The position numbers and the translations under genes were made by a program. From the NCBI GenBank assembly GCA_020632475.1, contig JACKFM010000003.1, positions 149,043 through 213,042 of the forward strand: 64,000 nucleotides of DNA. The letters run 5' to 3'. This document shows positions 18,347 through 27,410 of the stretch, in pieces; position 1 is the stretch's first letter; each line of letters opens with the position of its first letter. The notes below the pieces were generated by a model, which had not been told where the DNA came from, did not search any database, and saw only the letters and a list, made by a program, of their open reading frames with translations. The DNA comes from Candidatus Omnitrophota bacterium (GTDB lineage: Bacteria; Omnitrophota; Omnitrophia; Omnitrophales; Aquincolibacteriaceae).

Positions 18347-19402
18347 TTAGGTAATTGAGGGAGGGGTGTCTGCCAGCCGTTTTTCAAGCTCTGCCAATTT
18401 TCCTTTGAGCTTTTTGATGTCGTCATACATTTCAGCACTACGAAGCTGCGCACCGATTTGTTTTCTGGCCTCATGATAAGGCCGTGCAGGTTGACCGAAA
18501 ACAATTTGTTTGGGACCGATTTTTTTTCCGCTCGGGAATCCCGCCCCGGCCCCGACCATGACCCAATCGCCGATTTCAACATGATCTCCCAGACCGGCTT
18601 TACCGCCCATCGTCACATGGGCTCCGATTTTTGAGCTGCCTGAAATCCCGGTTTGGGCCGAAAGGGCGGTGTGCGGACCGATCACAACATTGTGGGCGAT
18701 TTGAACCTGATTATCGATTTTGCAATCTTTGCCGATAACCGTCGATCCGATCGTTGCCCGGTCGATGGTGGTACAGGCTCCGATCTCAACCTCATCTTCA
18801 ATAATCACATTGCCGACTTGAGGGACTTTAATCTGTTTATCCGGTGTGGCTACGTAGCCGAAACCGTCGCTGCCGATAACTGTCTGAGCGTGAATTGTGA
18901 CGGATTGACCGATGATACAGTTTTCGTAAATTACAACACCGGGATGAAGGATCGTTTTAGCGCCGATTTTGACATTATCGCCAACGGAGACAAAACTGCA
19001 GATTACAGCGCCGTCACCGATGACAGCGTTTTCTCCAATATGGGCAAACGGTTCAATGGTTGTATTTTTACCGATCCGCGCACTGGAAGCAACGGCCGCC
19101 TGTCCGGAAACCTTTCCGCTAAATGATCTGGGAGGAAAAAAGAACTCAAGCAGCCTGGCCCAGGCAATTTTAGGATGGGCGACCTGAATGATTGTTTTTG
19201 ATGATGAAGTAATTTTATCCGAAACTAAAATGCAGGCAACTTCAGTTTCTTCCAGGCGTTTAAGCCATTTGGTGTCCTGAACAAAACAGACAGAACCAGG
19301 GGCCGGTGATTCGGTATTCGCAATGCAGGTGATCTGGACAGTCCCGTCACCGATGAGTTTGCCGTTGATTTTTTCTGCAAGTTGCTGGGCTGTTAGCATC
19401 AT
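18347..19402 (-). CDS. lpxD: UDP-3-O-acylglucosamine N-acyltransferase
   Basis: A 351-residue protein that adds the N-linked hydroxyacyl chain to UDP-3-O-acyl-glucosamine in lipid A synthesis. The N-terminal uridine-binding domain (about residues 1-100) is followed by a left-handed beta-helix of hexapeptide repeats. The catalytic His is probably the one in QIAHNVVIG; the C-terminal helical extension (about 320-351) is present. It is direct evidence of an LPS-bearing outer membrane. Two successive Met codons leave the start uncertain by one residue, and no clear Shine-Dalgarno is seen. It faces folE across 24 bases and shares strand with the chaperone gene downstream in coordinates. Confidence 0.95.
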   Translation of the reverse strand: MMLTAQQLAEKINGKLIGDGTVQITCIANTESPAPGSVCFVQDTKWLKRLEETEVACILVSDKITSSSKTIIQVAHPKIAWARLLEFFFPPRSFSGKVSGQAAVASSARIGKNTTIEPFAHIGENAVIGDGAVICSFVSVGDNVKIGAKTILHPGVVIYENCIIGQSVTIHAQTVIGSDGFGYVATPDKQIKVPQVGNVIIEDEVEIGACTTIDRATIGSTVIGKDCKIDNQVQIAHNVVIGPHTALSAQTGISGSSKIGAHVTMGGKAGLGDHVEIGDWVMVGAGAGFPSGKKIGPKQIVFGQPARPYHEARKQIGAQLRSAEMYDDIKKLKGKLAELEKRLADTPPSIT

Positions 19403-19459
19403 ATTGAGGGCAAGTATAACATAAGTCGGGAAAGTCTGTCACGGCCGAAGCCCGAGACA

Positions 19460-20446
19460 TCATTTCGACGGAGGTGGAGGTGTTGGCGCAGGCAGTAAAT
19501 CAAGAAGTTTTGCGCGCTGCATTAAGTCGATATTCCACTGAAGAAAGCGTTTATATTTTTGAAAACGGATTAAGTCTTCAGTGTATTTTTCAGCTACGCC
19601 CTTGGCCTCAAAAGAGGTTTCATTGACAGTTTGCTTATCCTTGATCTTAAAAATCATAAAACTATCGGTGTTCTTTAATATAGGCGAAGTCTGGCCGGGA
19701 TTGAGTTGATAAAGCGTTTGAAGGTCCTGATCCGAAAGCTGCCATATCCGCTGTAAGGCTAGAAGACTTTGAGGTTGATCGTTTTCGACGATTCGGGTCT
19801 TATCGTCAACGGTAACCGATTTTGCCCAATTTTGACCGTTATCCAGGGCCTGTTGGATTTTACCGGCCGTTTCACTGTCCGGAGCGGAAATGACATCGAC
19901 GGTCAATTTGCGTTTTTCCATAAAATAGGTTTTTCGGACTTCTTCGGATGAAGGAGGCTCCAAGGGTTCATTTTTAAGCCCGAGTAAGAGCTTTTGAATG
20001 CACAGAATTTCACGGACGGCTTCTTCAAATTCACGAGGACTTGCGCCCTGATAAACACTTTTGACCCAGCGTTCATAGACACTTAATGAAGCGCTGGTCA
20101 GGTTTTGGGCGCCGAGAAGCCTCTGAATTTCAGAACGGACTTCTTCATCCGCTATTTTGATTTTTTGACGTTTTGCTTCACGGGCATAAATCAGATTTTG
20201 CCACGTCTCCTGCTTAAGAACTTCCGGGTCCGGAGGGGTCGTTTTATCGCCTCTGAATGAAAAAAACTGAGTTAGTTTAAAGAACTTATTGTATTCCTGG
20301 AAACTGACGGATTTGCCGAACACTTGTCCGGCCCGCTGATTGCCGGAGGCAAATTGGAAACCGACTGATGCGCCTCCCCATAGGGCAAAGGCGCCGATCA
20401 CCGACCAGATAATAATCTTCGTTTTTTTTCTTAAAAATTTGAGCAT
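19460..20446 (-). CDS. SurA/PpiD-like periplasmic chaperone with degenerate parvulin region
   Basis: A 328-residue protein: one N-terminal membrane anchor (about residues 9-30), a SurA_N-like helical domain (about 35-170) and a C-terminal region resembling a PpiC rotamase fold (about 180-285) but without obvious catalytic His/Cys motifs. The Pro-rich tail (PAPTPPPP) is unusual. Such proteins help fold outer-membrane proteins; pairing with lpxD (57 bases away, same strand) fits envelope biogenesis. Isomerase activity is doubtful, and a pure chaperone role is more likely. Confidence 0.7.
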   Translation of the reverse strand: MLKFLRKKTKIIIWSVIGAFALWGGASVGFQFASGNQRAGQVFGKSVSFQEYNKFFKLTQFFSFRGDKTTPPDPEVLKQETWQNLIYAREAKRQKIKIADEEVRSEIQRLLGAQNLTSASLSVYERWVKSVYQGASPREFEEAVREILCIQKLLLGLKNEPLEPPSSEEVRKTYFMEKRKLTVDVISAPDSETAGKIQQALDNGQNWAKSVTVDDKTRIVENDQPQSLLALQRIWQLSDQDLQTLYQLNPGQTSPILKNTDSFMIFKIKDKQTVNETSFEAKGVAEKYTEDLIRFQKYKRFLQWNIDLMQRAKLLDLLPAPTPPPPSK

Positions 20447-20790
20447 AAAGCGTATCTTAGGCTAAACCCGAAAAAGATCAACCCCAAAACTGGTGATTTA
20501 ATAAAAAGGGGAGCCCAAAGCAGGCGGTGCCCAGTTGCTAAACAGGATCTGCTGTTTGGTAATCGATAACCGCCTGAAACGTTATTGCTGAGCAATTGAC
20601 AGCTTTAATGGGTTTGAGTATGATACGCCAATGGAAACACCTTCAAGTCAATTACCCCCATCAATTCGGTCCCAAATTCTCAAGAAAGATGTCTTTTTTG
20701 TACCTGGGGTGTTGTCTGCTTTTCTTTAATTTTTAAAATTCAAAATATCCGTTTCTAACGGAATTTCTAAAAATAAGACGGAGTACAGGC
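20447..20790. other. Intergenic region upstream of the IMPDH-like gene
   Basis: A 344-base gap between divergently oriented genes. It contains a near-consensus promoter (20596-20624), a small palindrome TTGCTGAGCAA just before it, and a transcript leader of about 160 bases with short CCCC/GGGG complementarity (TTACCCCC near 20650 and GGGGTG near 20705). No known purine riboswitch pattern was recognised. Confidence 0.5.
20596..20624 (+). promoter_or_regulatory. Strong sigma70-type promoter for the guaB3-like gene
   Basis: TTGACA at 20596-20601, an exact 17-base spacer, TATGAT at 20619-20624. The start codon is at 20791, giving a leader of about 160 bases. Confidence 0.7.
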
Positions 20791-21951
20791 ATGGCAGAGT
20801 TTATTGGTAAAGATCGCAAAGCCCGAAGGGCATACGGATTTGATGAAATCGCATTGGTTCCCGGAGAGGTAACCATTAACCCGGAAGAGGTGGATATTCG
20901 CTTTAAACTCCGAGATAAGGTCTTTGAAATTCCTTTTTTGGCCTCCGCCATGGATGGTGTTGTGGATCCCGAGTTTGCGATTGCGATGGGAAAACTGGGC
21001 GGGATCGCGGTTTTAAATTTGGAAGGAATTTATGTCCGTTACGATGATTACCAGACAATTTTAGCCGACATTGCAAAGGCTACGCCTGAAGATGCGACGG
21101 CTTTGGTTCAAAAGCTGTATGAAGAACCGATTAAAGAGAACCTTATCTCCAAACGGATCGAAACAATTAAAAAAGCAGGATCGCGCTGTGTCGTTAGTGC
21201 CATTCCCCAAAAGGCTGAACGGTACGGTAAGATTGCGCAGGAAGCCGGTGTTGATTGTTTTGTGGTACAGTCGACCGTGACAACGGTTAAGCATATTTCA
21301 ACATCCTATCAGGTGGTTGATTTTAAGAAATTCTGCAAGAGCATGAAAGTGCCCGTGATTTTGGGTAATTGTGTGACCTATAAAGTCGCCCTTGATCTGA
21401 TGGAAGCCGGATGTGACGGTATTTTGGTGGGTATCGGCCCCGGTTCTGCCTGCACGACACGCGGGGTGCTCGGCTTAGGGGTTCCTCAGGTGACATCGAT
21501 TGCTGATTGTGCTTCAGCCAGAGAGTTTTATCACAAAAAAACAGGCCGTTATGTGGCTATTATCGGTGACGGCGGAATGTCGACCGGAGGCGATGTCTGT
21601 AAGGCCTTCGCCTGTGGAGCTGATGCCGTGATGGTTGGTTCAGCTTTTGCACGCACTAAAGAAGCCCCCGGAAAGGGATTTCATTGGGGAATGGCCACGC
21701 CGCATGCCAATCTTCCCCGAGGAACCCGCATCCGTGTCGGGACGACCGGTTCTCTTGAGGAGATTTTATACGGTCCGGCCCGTTTAGATGATGGTACGCA
21801 AAATCTTGTCGGCGCATTGCGGACATGTATGGGGAATGTGGGGGCGCAAAATATCCGTGAGCTGCAATTGACCGAGCTTGTGATTGCTCCAGCGATTCGT
21901 ACAGAAGGGAAATTGTTCCAGGCCGCTCAACGTGTCGGTATGGGCAAGTAA
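20791..21951 (+). CDS. guaB3: IMP dehydrogenase-like enzyme, GuaB3 type (no CBS domains)
   Basis: A 386-residue TIM-barrel protein of the IMPDH/GMPR superfamily, about 100 residues shorter than classical GuaB because no CBS pair is inserted. The IMPDH active-site loop is intact: GPGSACTTRGVLG with catalytic C221, and GDGGMSTGGD and a GSAFA phosphate site follow. The overall pattern (RRAYGFDEIALVPG start, long helical insert around residues 95-125) matches the GuaB3 family known from actinobacteria and cyanobacteria. Location directly before guaA supports IMP to XMP oxidation in GMP synthesis. The start has GGAG upstream. A GMP reductase-like role is less likely from context. Confidence 0.85.
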   Translation: MAEFIGKDRKARRAYGFDEIALVPGEVTINPEEVDIRFKLRDKVFEIPFLASAMDGVVDPEFAIAMGKLGGIAVLNLEGIYVRYDDYQTILADIAKATPEDATALVQKLYEEPIKENLISKRIETIKKAGSRCVVSAIPQKAERYGKIAQEAGVDCFVVQSTVTTVKHISTSYQVVDFKKFCKSMKVPVILGNCVTYKVALDLMEAGCDGILVGIGPGSACTTRGVLGLGVPQVTSIADCASAREFYHKKTGRYVAIIGDGGMSTGGDVCKAFACGADAVMVGSAFARTKEAPGKGFHWGMATPHANLPRGTRIRVGTTGSLEEILYGPARLDDGTQNLVGALRTCMGNVGAQNIRELQLTELVIAPAIRTEGKLFQAAQRVGMGK

Positions 21952-21954
21952 ATA

Positions 21955-22036
21955 GTCCTAAGTTTAAAGTTGTAAGTTTTAAGACTCATTTGAGTTTTTT
22001 GTGACTTATGACTTAGAACCTTCAACTTAAAACTGA
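21955..22036. repeat. AT-rich imperfect inverted repeat between guaB3 and guaA
   Basis: The left arm AGTTTAAAGTTGTAAG...TTAAG and the right arm CTTAGAACC...AACTTAAAACT are complementary at about 19 of 23 positions and fill almost the whole gap between the two genes. The guaA start at 22041 lacks a clear Shine-Dalgarno, so the element also contributes its immediate leader. Confidence 0.6.
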
Positions 22037-22040
22037 TTCT

Positions 22041-23579
22041 ATGCATGAAACACTCTTGATTCTTGACTTTGGGTCACAGTATACGCAGTTAATCGCAAGA
22101 CGTGTACGTGAACATCAGGTTTTTTCGAGGATATTGCCTTATAATGCCCCGATCGAAGAAATCCGTGCTGAAAAACCCAAAGCGATTATTCTTTCCGGGT
22201 CACCCGCAAATGTTTACGGTCCCAAAGCTCCGATTCCTTCGGCTGAAATCTTTTCGCTCGGTATTCCTATCCTCGGAATTTGCTATGGATTACAACTGAT
22301 TTCCTATTATTTGGGCGGAAAGGTTCATAAATCGCATAAGCGTGAATATGGTCTAGCCGAGTTGAGCATCGATCAGAGTATCGATATCTTTTATAAATTG
22401 CCCAAACAGATGATTTGCTGGATGAGCCATGGGGATAAGCTCGATAAAATGCCCAAAGGATTTAAACGAATGGCGCATACCTCAAACGCTCCGATTGCGG
22501 CCATCGCGAATGTTGAAAAAAAGATTTACGGTGTGCAATTTCATCCTGAGGTGGTGCATACACCCTTTGGCGCAAAACTGATCGGCAATTTCCTTTTCCG
22601 TGTCTGCCGGTTTAAGGGGAACTGGACACCGAGTTCATTTGTCCATGAGACCATTGACAGGATTCAAGCACAGACCAAGGGGCAAAAAGTTGTTCTGGGG
22701 CTTTCAGGCGGTGTGGACTCTTCGGTCGCAGCACTTTTAATCCATCGTGCCATCGGGAAAAAACTCACTTGTATTTTTGTGGATAACGGCCTTTTACGCC
22801 TGAATGAAGCCAAGCAAATCAAACAGACCTTTCAAGGCCGGTTTAAACTCAATCTGAAGTTTGTGGATGCCTCGGAGCTTTTTTTGAAAAGATTACGCGG
22901 GGTCAAGGATCCCGAAAGAAAACGCAAGATCATCGGCCGCACATTTATTGAGGTGTTTCGGAAAGAAGCTTTGAAACTGGGGGATGTGCCCTTTTTAGCT
23001 CAGGGGACCCTGTATCCTGATGTCATCGAGTCGGTTTCCGTTCACGGCGGGCCCACCTCGACGATTAAGAGTCATCATAATGTCGGAGGTTTGCCCAAAA
23101 GAATGAAGTTTAAACTGGTCGAACCTTTGCGTGATTTATTTAAGGATGAAGTTCGCGCCGTGGGCCGGACTTTGGGGCTGCCGGCCGAGTTTATTGACCG
23201 GCATCCTTTCCCGGGGCCGGGATTGGCCGTACGCGTTCTTGGAACGATTCATAAACCGGGCCTTGAGATGCTCAGGCTTGCAGATGCCATCTTTATTGAA
23301 GAAATCCGTAAGGCCGGTCTTTATAACAAGATATGGCAGGCTTTTACGGTTTTAATGCCCATCCAAAGTGTCGGTGTGATGGGCGATGAGAGAACCTATG
23401 AGAACGCCGTTGCCCTCAGAGCGGTGACCAGCCTGGACGGCATGACCGCCGATTGGGCCCGAATCCCTGACACGGTCCTTGCCCGTGTTTCCAACCGGAT
23501 CATCAATGAAGTCCGAGGGATTAACCGCGTTTGTTATGACATTTCAAGCAAACCTCCCGCAACAATTGAGTGGGAATAG
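22041..23579 (+). CDS. guaA: GMP synthase (glutamine-hydrolysing)
   Basis: A 512-residue enzyme converting XMP to GMP. The class I glutamine amidotransferase domain (about residues 1-190) carries nucleophile C81 in GICYGLQL and the His-Glu pair in FHPEVVHT. The ATP pyrophosphatase domain has the P-loop GLSGGVDSSVAA (about 225-236), and the C-terminal dimerisation domain ends KPPATIEWE, the canonical tail. Length is typical. It follows guaB3, giving a two-step IMP-to-GMP pair, although a palindromic spacer separates them. Confidence 0.97.
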   Translation: MHETLLILDFGSQYTQLIARRVREHQVFSRILPYNAPIEEIRAEKPKAIILSGSPANVYGPKAPIPSAEIFSLGIPILGICYGLQLISYYLGGKVHKSHKREYGLAELSIDQSIDIFYKLPKQMICWMSHGDKLDKMPKGFKRMAHTSNAPIAAIANVEKKIYGVQFHPEVVHTPFGAKLIGNFLFRVCRFKGNWTPSSFVHETIDRIQAQTKGQKVVLGLSGGVDSSVAALLIHRAIGKKLTCIFVDNGLLRLNEAKQIKQTFQGRFKLNLKFVDASELFLKRLRGVKDPERKRKIIGRTFIEVFRKEALKLGDVPFLAQGTLYPDVIESVSVHGGPTSTIKSHHNVGGLPKRMKFKLVEPLRDLFKDEVRAVGRTLGLPAEFIDRHPFPGPGLAVRVLGTIHKPGLEMLRLADAIFIEEIRKAGLYNKIWQAFTVLMPIQSVGVMGDERTYENAVALRAVTSLDGMTADWARIPDTVLARVSNRIINEVRGINRVCYDISSKPPATIEWE

Positions 23580-23583
23580 ATAA

Positions 23584-23664
23584 AAGATCAAATATCAAAA
23601 ATCAAAGTTCAAAGAAAGATTGAAATTCAATATTTTGATTTTTGACTTTTGCATTTTGAGTTTA
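23584..23664. repeat. AT-rich imperfect inverted repeat between guaA and dnaE
   Basis: The left arm, built of CAAATATCAAAAATCAAAG, and the right arm, TTTTGATTTTTGACTTTTG, are near-complementary over about 28 bases and fill the intergenic gap. It resembles the guaB3-guaA spacer in style (short A/T words) but not in exact sequence. Confidence 0.6.
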
Positions 23665-23671
23665 GAGAATT

Positions 23672-26600
23672 ATGCCGCATGCAAATTTTGTACATCTTCA
23701 CTGTCATACCCAATACAGTCTGCTGAACTCCTCCGCTAGAATTGATGAATTAATCAGCCGTGCCGTTGAATTAAAATTTTCGGCACTTGCCATGACCGAT
23801 AACGGGAATCTGTTCGGCACCATTCCGTTTTATCAGCATGCGCTCAAAAAGGGGATTAAGCCCATTATCGGACTGGATGCCTATGTCGCACCCGGATCCC
23901 GTTTTGAAAAACAAACCCATGGAATTAAAGAAGCCTCTTTTCGTTTAAACTTGCTCGCGCGTAATGAAGAGGGGTATAAAAATTTAATGAAGCTCTCCAG
24001 TGCCGGCTATCTTGAAGGTTTTTATTACCGCCCCCGTATCGATAAAGAAATTCTCAAACAACATTCTGAGGGGTTGATTGCCCTTTCCGGATCGCTGAAA
24101 GGAGAAATTCCGTACTGTATTTTGAATGACCGTATGGATGAAGCGCGCCGTGCGGTTGAGGAATATCTTGATATTTTCGGTAAAGAAAATTTTTACTTCG
24201 AGATCATGGATCACGGAGTGGGCCCGGAAAAGAAGTTGATCGAGACCTATGCTGAATTTTCAAAAACCTACGGAATTGATCTGGTCGCAACCAACGATGT
24301 TCATTATGTCAACCGCCAGGATGCGCAAGCCCACGACGTGCTGATCTGTATCGGAACCGGGGCGGCTGTCGAAGACCAGAACAGGCTTCGTTTTCACGGA
24401 GATCAGTACTACCTCAAATCCGAACAGGAAATGAGGACTCTTTTTAAAAAATATCCGGAGGCCGTTGAGAATACGGTCAAAATCGCTGAACGTTGTAATG
24501 TTGAATTGAACTTTGATAAGACGTATTTGCCGCGATTTGAACCGCCGCAGGGTAAGAAACTTGAAAATTACGTTAAGGAGTTGTGTGTTGAGAGATTGAA
24601 TTTTCTCTTTGACAGTCACATCCCTCAGAATTATCAGGAACGCCTGGATTATGAGCTCTCCGTCATTCAGAAGATGGGCTATATCAGTTATTTCCTTATC
24701 GTGTGGGATTTTATTCGTTATGCCAAGGATAAGGATATCCCTGTCGGTCCGGGCCGTGGTTCGGCCGCAGGCAGTCTTGTGGCCTATGCCCTGGAAATTA
24801 CGAATGTTGATCCGATTAAGCATGGGCTTATTTTTGAAAGGTTCCTGAACCCTGATCGTGTAAGCATGCCCGATATCGATATTGATTTTTGCTATGAACG
24901 CCGTGAAGAAGTCATCGATTATGTGCGCCGCAAGTACGGAACTGATAATGTCGCTCAGATTATTACATTCGGAACCATGGCCGCCAAAGCTGTGATCCGT
25001 GATGTTGGCCGTGTTCTTGCCCTTTCCTATCAAGAAGTCGACAAACTGGCTAAACTGATTCCGATGGAACTGAATATTACAATTAAGCTGGCGATGCAAA
25101 AAGAACCCAAACTTAAAGAATTGGCAGCAACCGACGCACGCGTGGATCAGTTGCTTAAAATTTCACAGTCATTGGAAGGCCTTTCCCGACATGCCTCGAC
25201 GCATGCTGCTGGGGTCGTGATCTCGGATGTCCCTTTGACTGAACACGTTCCTCTTTTTAAAGCCGACGAACAGGTGTCTACGCAATTTACGATGAAAGAT
25301 CTGGAAAAAATCGGCTTGTTGAAAATGGATTTTCTTGGGCTCAAGACACTGACGATGATTGTCAATACGATGAAGATTGTTGAAAAGCAGTCCGGCCTGA
25401 AAATTGATTTGAATGCGCTGACACTGGATGATCAGAAGACCTATGAAATGCTTAGTCGTGCAGAGGCCATCGGCGTTTTTCAGCTTGAAAGTTCGGGCAT
25501 GCGCGATCTGCTTAAAAAGATGAAGCCTACGCTTTTTGACCATTTGGTGGCTTTGCTTGCGCTCTACCGGCCGGGACCTCTCGGCAGCGGCATGGTGGAT
25601 GATTTTATCCGCCGTATGCATAACCCCAAGCTGATTCAATATGATCATCCGCTTCTGGAACCGGTTTTAAATGAAACCTACGGCATTATTCTTTATCAGG
25701 AACAGGTTATGAAGATCGTCAGTGAGATGGCGGGATTTACGCTGGCTCAAGCCGATTCTTTGCGCCGTGCCATCGGTAAAAAAATTCCGGAAGTCATGGA
25801 TCGTGAAAGAAAGTCCTTTCTTGATGGAGCGGGTAAAAAGGACGTTGAGCTTAAAATCGCAGAACACGTGTGGAATCTAATTGATTATTTTTCAGGGTAC
25901 GGTTTTAACAAATCCCATTCGACGGCCTATGCGCTGATTTCTTATCATACGGCTTATTTGAAAGCGCATCATCCGCTTGAATTTATGACCGCCCTTTTGA
26001 CCTCGGAAATGGGTAATACCAATAAAGTCGTGCGTTATATCGAAGAGGCGAAAAAAATGGGCATTGAGGTATACCCTCCTTCGGTTAATCAGAGTTCGTC
26101 TGAGTTTACTTGTGCGGATAACCATATCCGCTTCGGGCTTGCCGCGATTAAAAATGTCGGTCTCACCGCCATTGATGCGATCCTTGAATCCCGGAGCAAC
26201 GAGGGATCGTTTAAAAATCTGATTGATTTTGTCAAAAGAGTGGATTTGCGTGTCTGTAACCGTAAAGTGGTTGAAAGTTTGATTAAATGCGGTGCCTTTG
26301 ATGATTTTGGGGCTACGCGGGCACAATTGATGACCGTGCTGGATCAGGCCCTGGAGATGGGGGCCAGTTTTCAAAAGGACCAGAGCCGGGGGCAGATGTC
26401 TTTTTTCGGCGGTGGTGACCAGACATCTTCCTTTCAGGATGAGGGGATTGACATGCCCGAAATACCGGAATGGCCTGAAAATCAACTACTTGCTTATGAA
26501 CGAGAACTGATGGGATTTTACGTGACCTCTCATCCGCTGTCAAAACACACCAAGACACTTAAAAATTATGCTACGGCCTCGACCGATACATTGATTGAGC

Positions 26601-27109
26601 TCAACGATCAGGCAGAAGTTACTTTGGGCGGAATTGTCGATCAGTTTAAAGAAATCATCACAAAAAAAGGCGACAAAATGGCCTTTGTCACTTTACAAGA
26701 CCTGAGAGGGTCTTGTGAAGTTGTTGTCTTTCCCAGTATTTATGAAAGTTCCTCTGCATTACTGAAGAATGATGCCATTGTCTTTGTGCGGGGAAAAATT
26801 AATGCGAGGGATGATAATCCCAAAGTTCTTGCGGATGAAATCGTGCCTTTAGAGGAAGTCCCAAAACGATTTACGCGTCTTGTTTCAATTGATTTGCAGA
26901 CAGCAGGTCTTGAGCCCAGTCTCCTTGAGGATATTCGAAAAATTCTGGCAGCTTATAAGGGAAGAACCCCTGTCTATCTCAGTTTCCGTGATCCTCAGGG
27001 AAAAGTGGCTGTGATCGATTCCGGGGACGATATGCGGGTTGAGGCCAGCGATCAATTGTTGGAGTCGCTTGAAAAGCTGGTCGGTGAAAATTCTGTCAAG
27101 ATTAAGTAA
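23672..27109 (+). CDS. dnaE: DNA polymerase III alpha subunit
   Basis: A 1,145-residue replicative polymerase. Domains in order: PHP (about residues 1-270, with HLHCHTQYS and NDVHYV), C-family polymerase palm/fingers (PVGPGRGSAAGS; MPDIDIDF catalytic Asp residues near 400-405), helix-hairpin-helix region, and a C-terminal OB fold (VTLGGIVDQF, about 985-1060). Length is typical of DnaE1. In the PHP motif usually TDHGNLFG the sequence is TDNGNLFG, so one metal ligand His is Asn and PHP exonuclease activity may be impaired. The Shine-Dalgarno before ATG 23672 is weak. Confidence 0.97.
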   Translation: MPHANFVHLHCHTQYSLLNSSARIDELISRAVELKFSALAMTDNGNLFGTIPFYQHALKKGIKPIIGLDAYVAPGSRFEKQTHGIKEASFRLNLLARNEEGYKNLMKLSSAGYLEGFYYRPRIDKEILKQHSEGLIALSGSLKGEIPYCILNDRMDEARRAVEEYLDIFGKENFYFEIMDHGVGPEKKLIETYAEFSKTYGIDLVATNDVHYVNRQDAQAHDVLICIGTGAAVEDQNRLRFHGDQYYLKSEQEMRTLFKKYPEAVENTVKIAERCNVELNFDKTYLPRFEPPQGKKLENYVKELCVERLNFLFDSHIPQNYQERLDYELSVIQKMGYISYFLIVWDFIRYAKDKDIPVGPGRGSAAGSLVAYALEITNVDPIKHGLIFERFLNPDRVSMPDIDIDFCYERREEVIDYVRRKYGTDNVAQIITFGTMAAKAVIRDVGRVLALSYQEVDKLAKLIPMELNITIKLAMQKEPKLKELAATDARVDQLLKISQSLEGLSRHASTHAAGVVISDVPLTEHVPLFKADEQVSTQFTMKDLEKIGLLKMDFLGLKTLTMIVNTMKIVEKQSGLKIDLNALTLDDQKTYEMLSRAEAIGVFQLESSGMRDLLKKMKPTLFDHLVALLALYRPGPLGSGMVDDFIRRMHNPKLIQYDHPLLEPVLNETYGIILYQEQVMKIVSEMAGFTLAQADSLRRAIGKKIPEVMDRERKSFLDGAGKKDVELKIAEHVWNLIDYFSGYGFNKSHSTAYALISYHTAYLKAHHPLEFMTALLTSEMGNTNKVVRYIEEAKKMGIEVYPPSVNQSSSEFTCADNHIRFGLAAIKNVGLTAIDAILESRSNEGSFKNLIDFVKRVDLRVCNRKVVESLIKCGAFDDFGATRAQLMTVLDQALEMGASFQKDQSRGQMSFFGGGDQTSSFQDEGIDMPEIPEWPENQLLAYERELMGFYVTSHPLSKHTKTLKNYATASTDTLIELNDQAEVTLGGIVDQFKEIITKKGDKMAFVTLQDLRGSCEVVVFPSIYESSSALLKNDAIVFVRGKINARDDNPKVLADEIVPLEEVPKRFTRLVSIDLQTAGLEPSLLEDIRKILAAYKGRTPVYLSFRDPQGKVAVIDSGDDMRVEASDQLLESLEKLVGENSVKIK

Positions 27110-27410
27110 TCGCTCCATTAAACACTCATAACCTCCCATATATAATTTCCATAAGTCTTTTATTTATAATAAGATACAAATTTTAAAAATAACCCTCCAA
27201 GGCTCTCTTTAAAAGGGCATTTTTCATCCTACAGTTTTATAACCTCCTGCCGTATAATAAGTTATAAAAAAAAATCATTTTTAAAGCTTGACAAGAAAAA
27301 ACCAATTTGCTAGTTTTTTACGTATCTCTAAGTGCAGTAAAGAGTTGTAAAACTCACCCGATCAGTGACGTTTTGCATAACAGAGACTCATTAATTAAAG
27401 GGGAAGACTC
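27110..27410. other. Intergenic region dnaE-HU
   Basis: A 301-base AT-rich gap. It holds three copies of ATAACC(C)TCC (27128, 27189, 27238), a perfect inverted repeat TTATAAC/GTTATAA (about 27236-27267) followed by an A run, and the HU promoter (27288-27316). No ORF or RNA gene was seen. Confidence 0.5.
27288..27316 (+). promoter_or_regulatory. Promoter of the HU gene
   Basis: TTGACA at 27288-27293, a 17-base spacer and TAGTTT at 27311-27316; the start codon lies 95 bases further on at 27411. Confidence 0.5.

Noticed and set aside
18653..19126. Plus-strand ORF of 157 codons opposite lpxD
   Set aside because: Its Asp/Asn-rich translation is the antisense of hexapeptide-repeat codons; lpxD is clearly the real gene.
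20630..20790. Possible purine riboswitch before guaB3
   Set aside because: The conserved purine-aptamer junction sequences and paired loops were not found; only generic complementarity is visible.
24260..26485. Long minus-strand ORFs opposite dnaE
   Set aside because: They are shadows of a strongly conserved coding frame; their translations show no family motifs.
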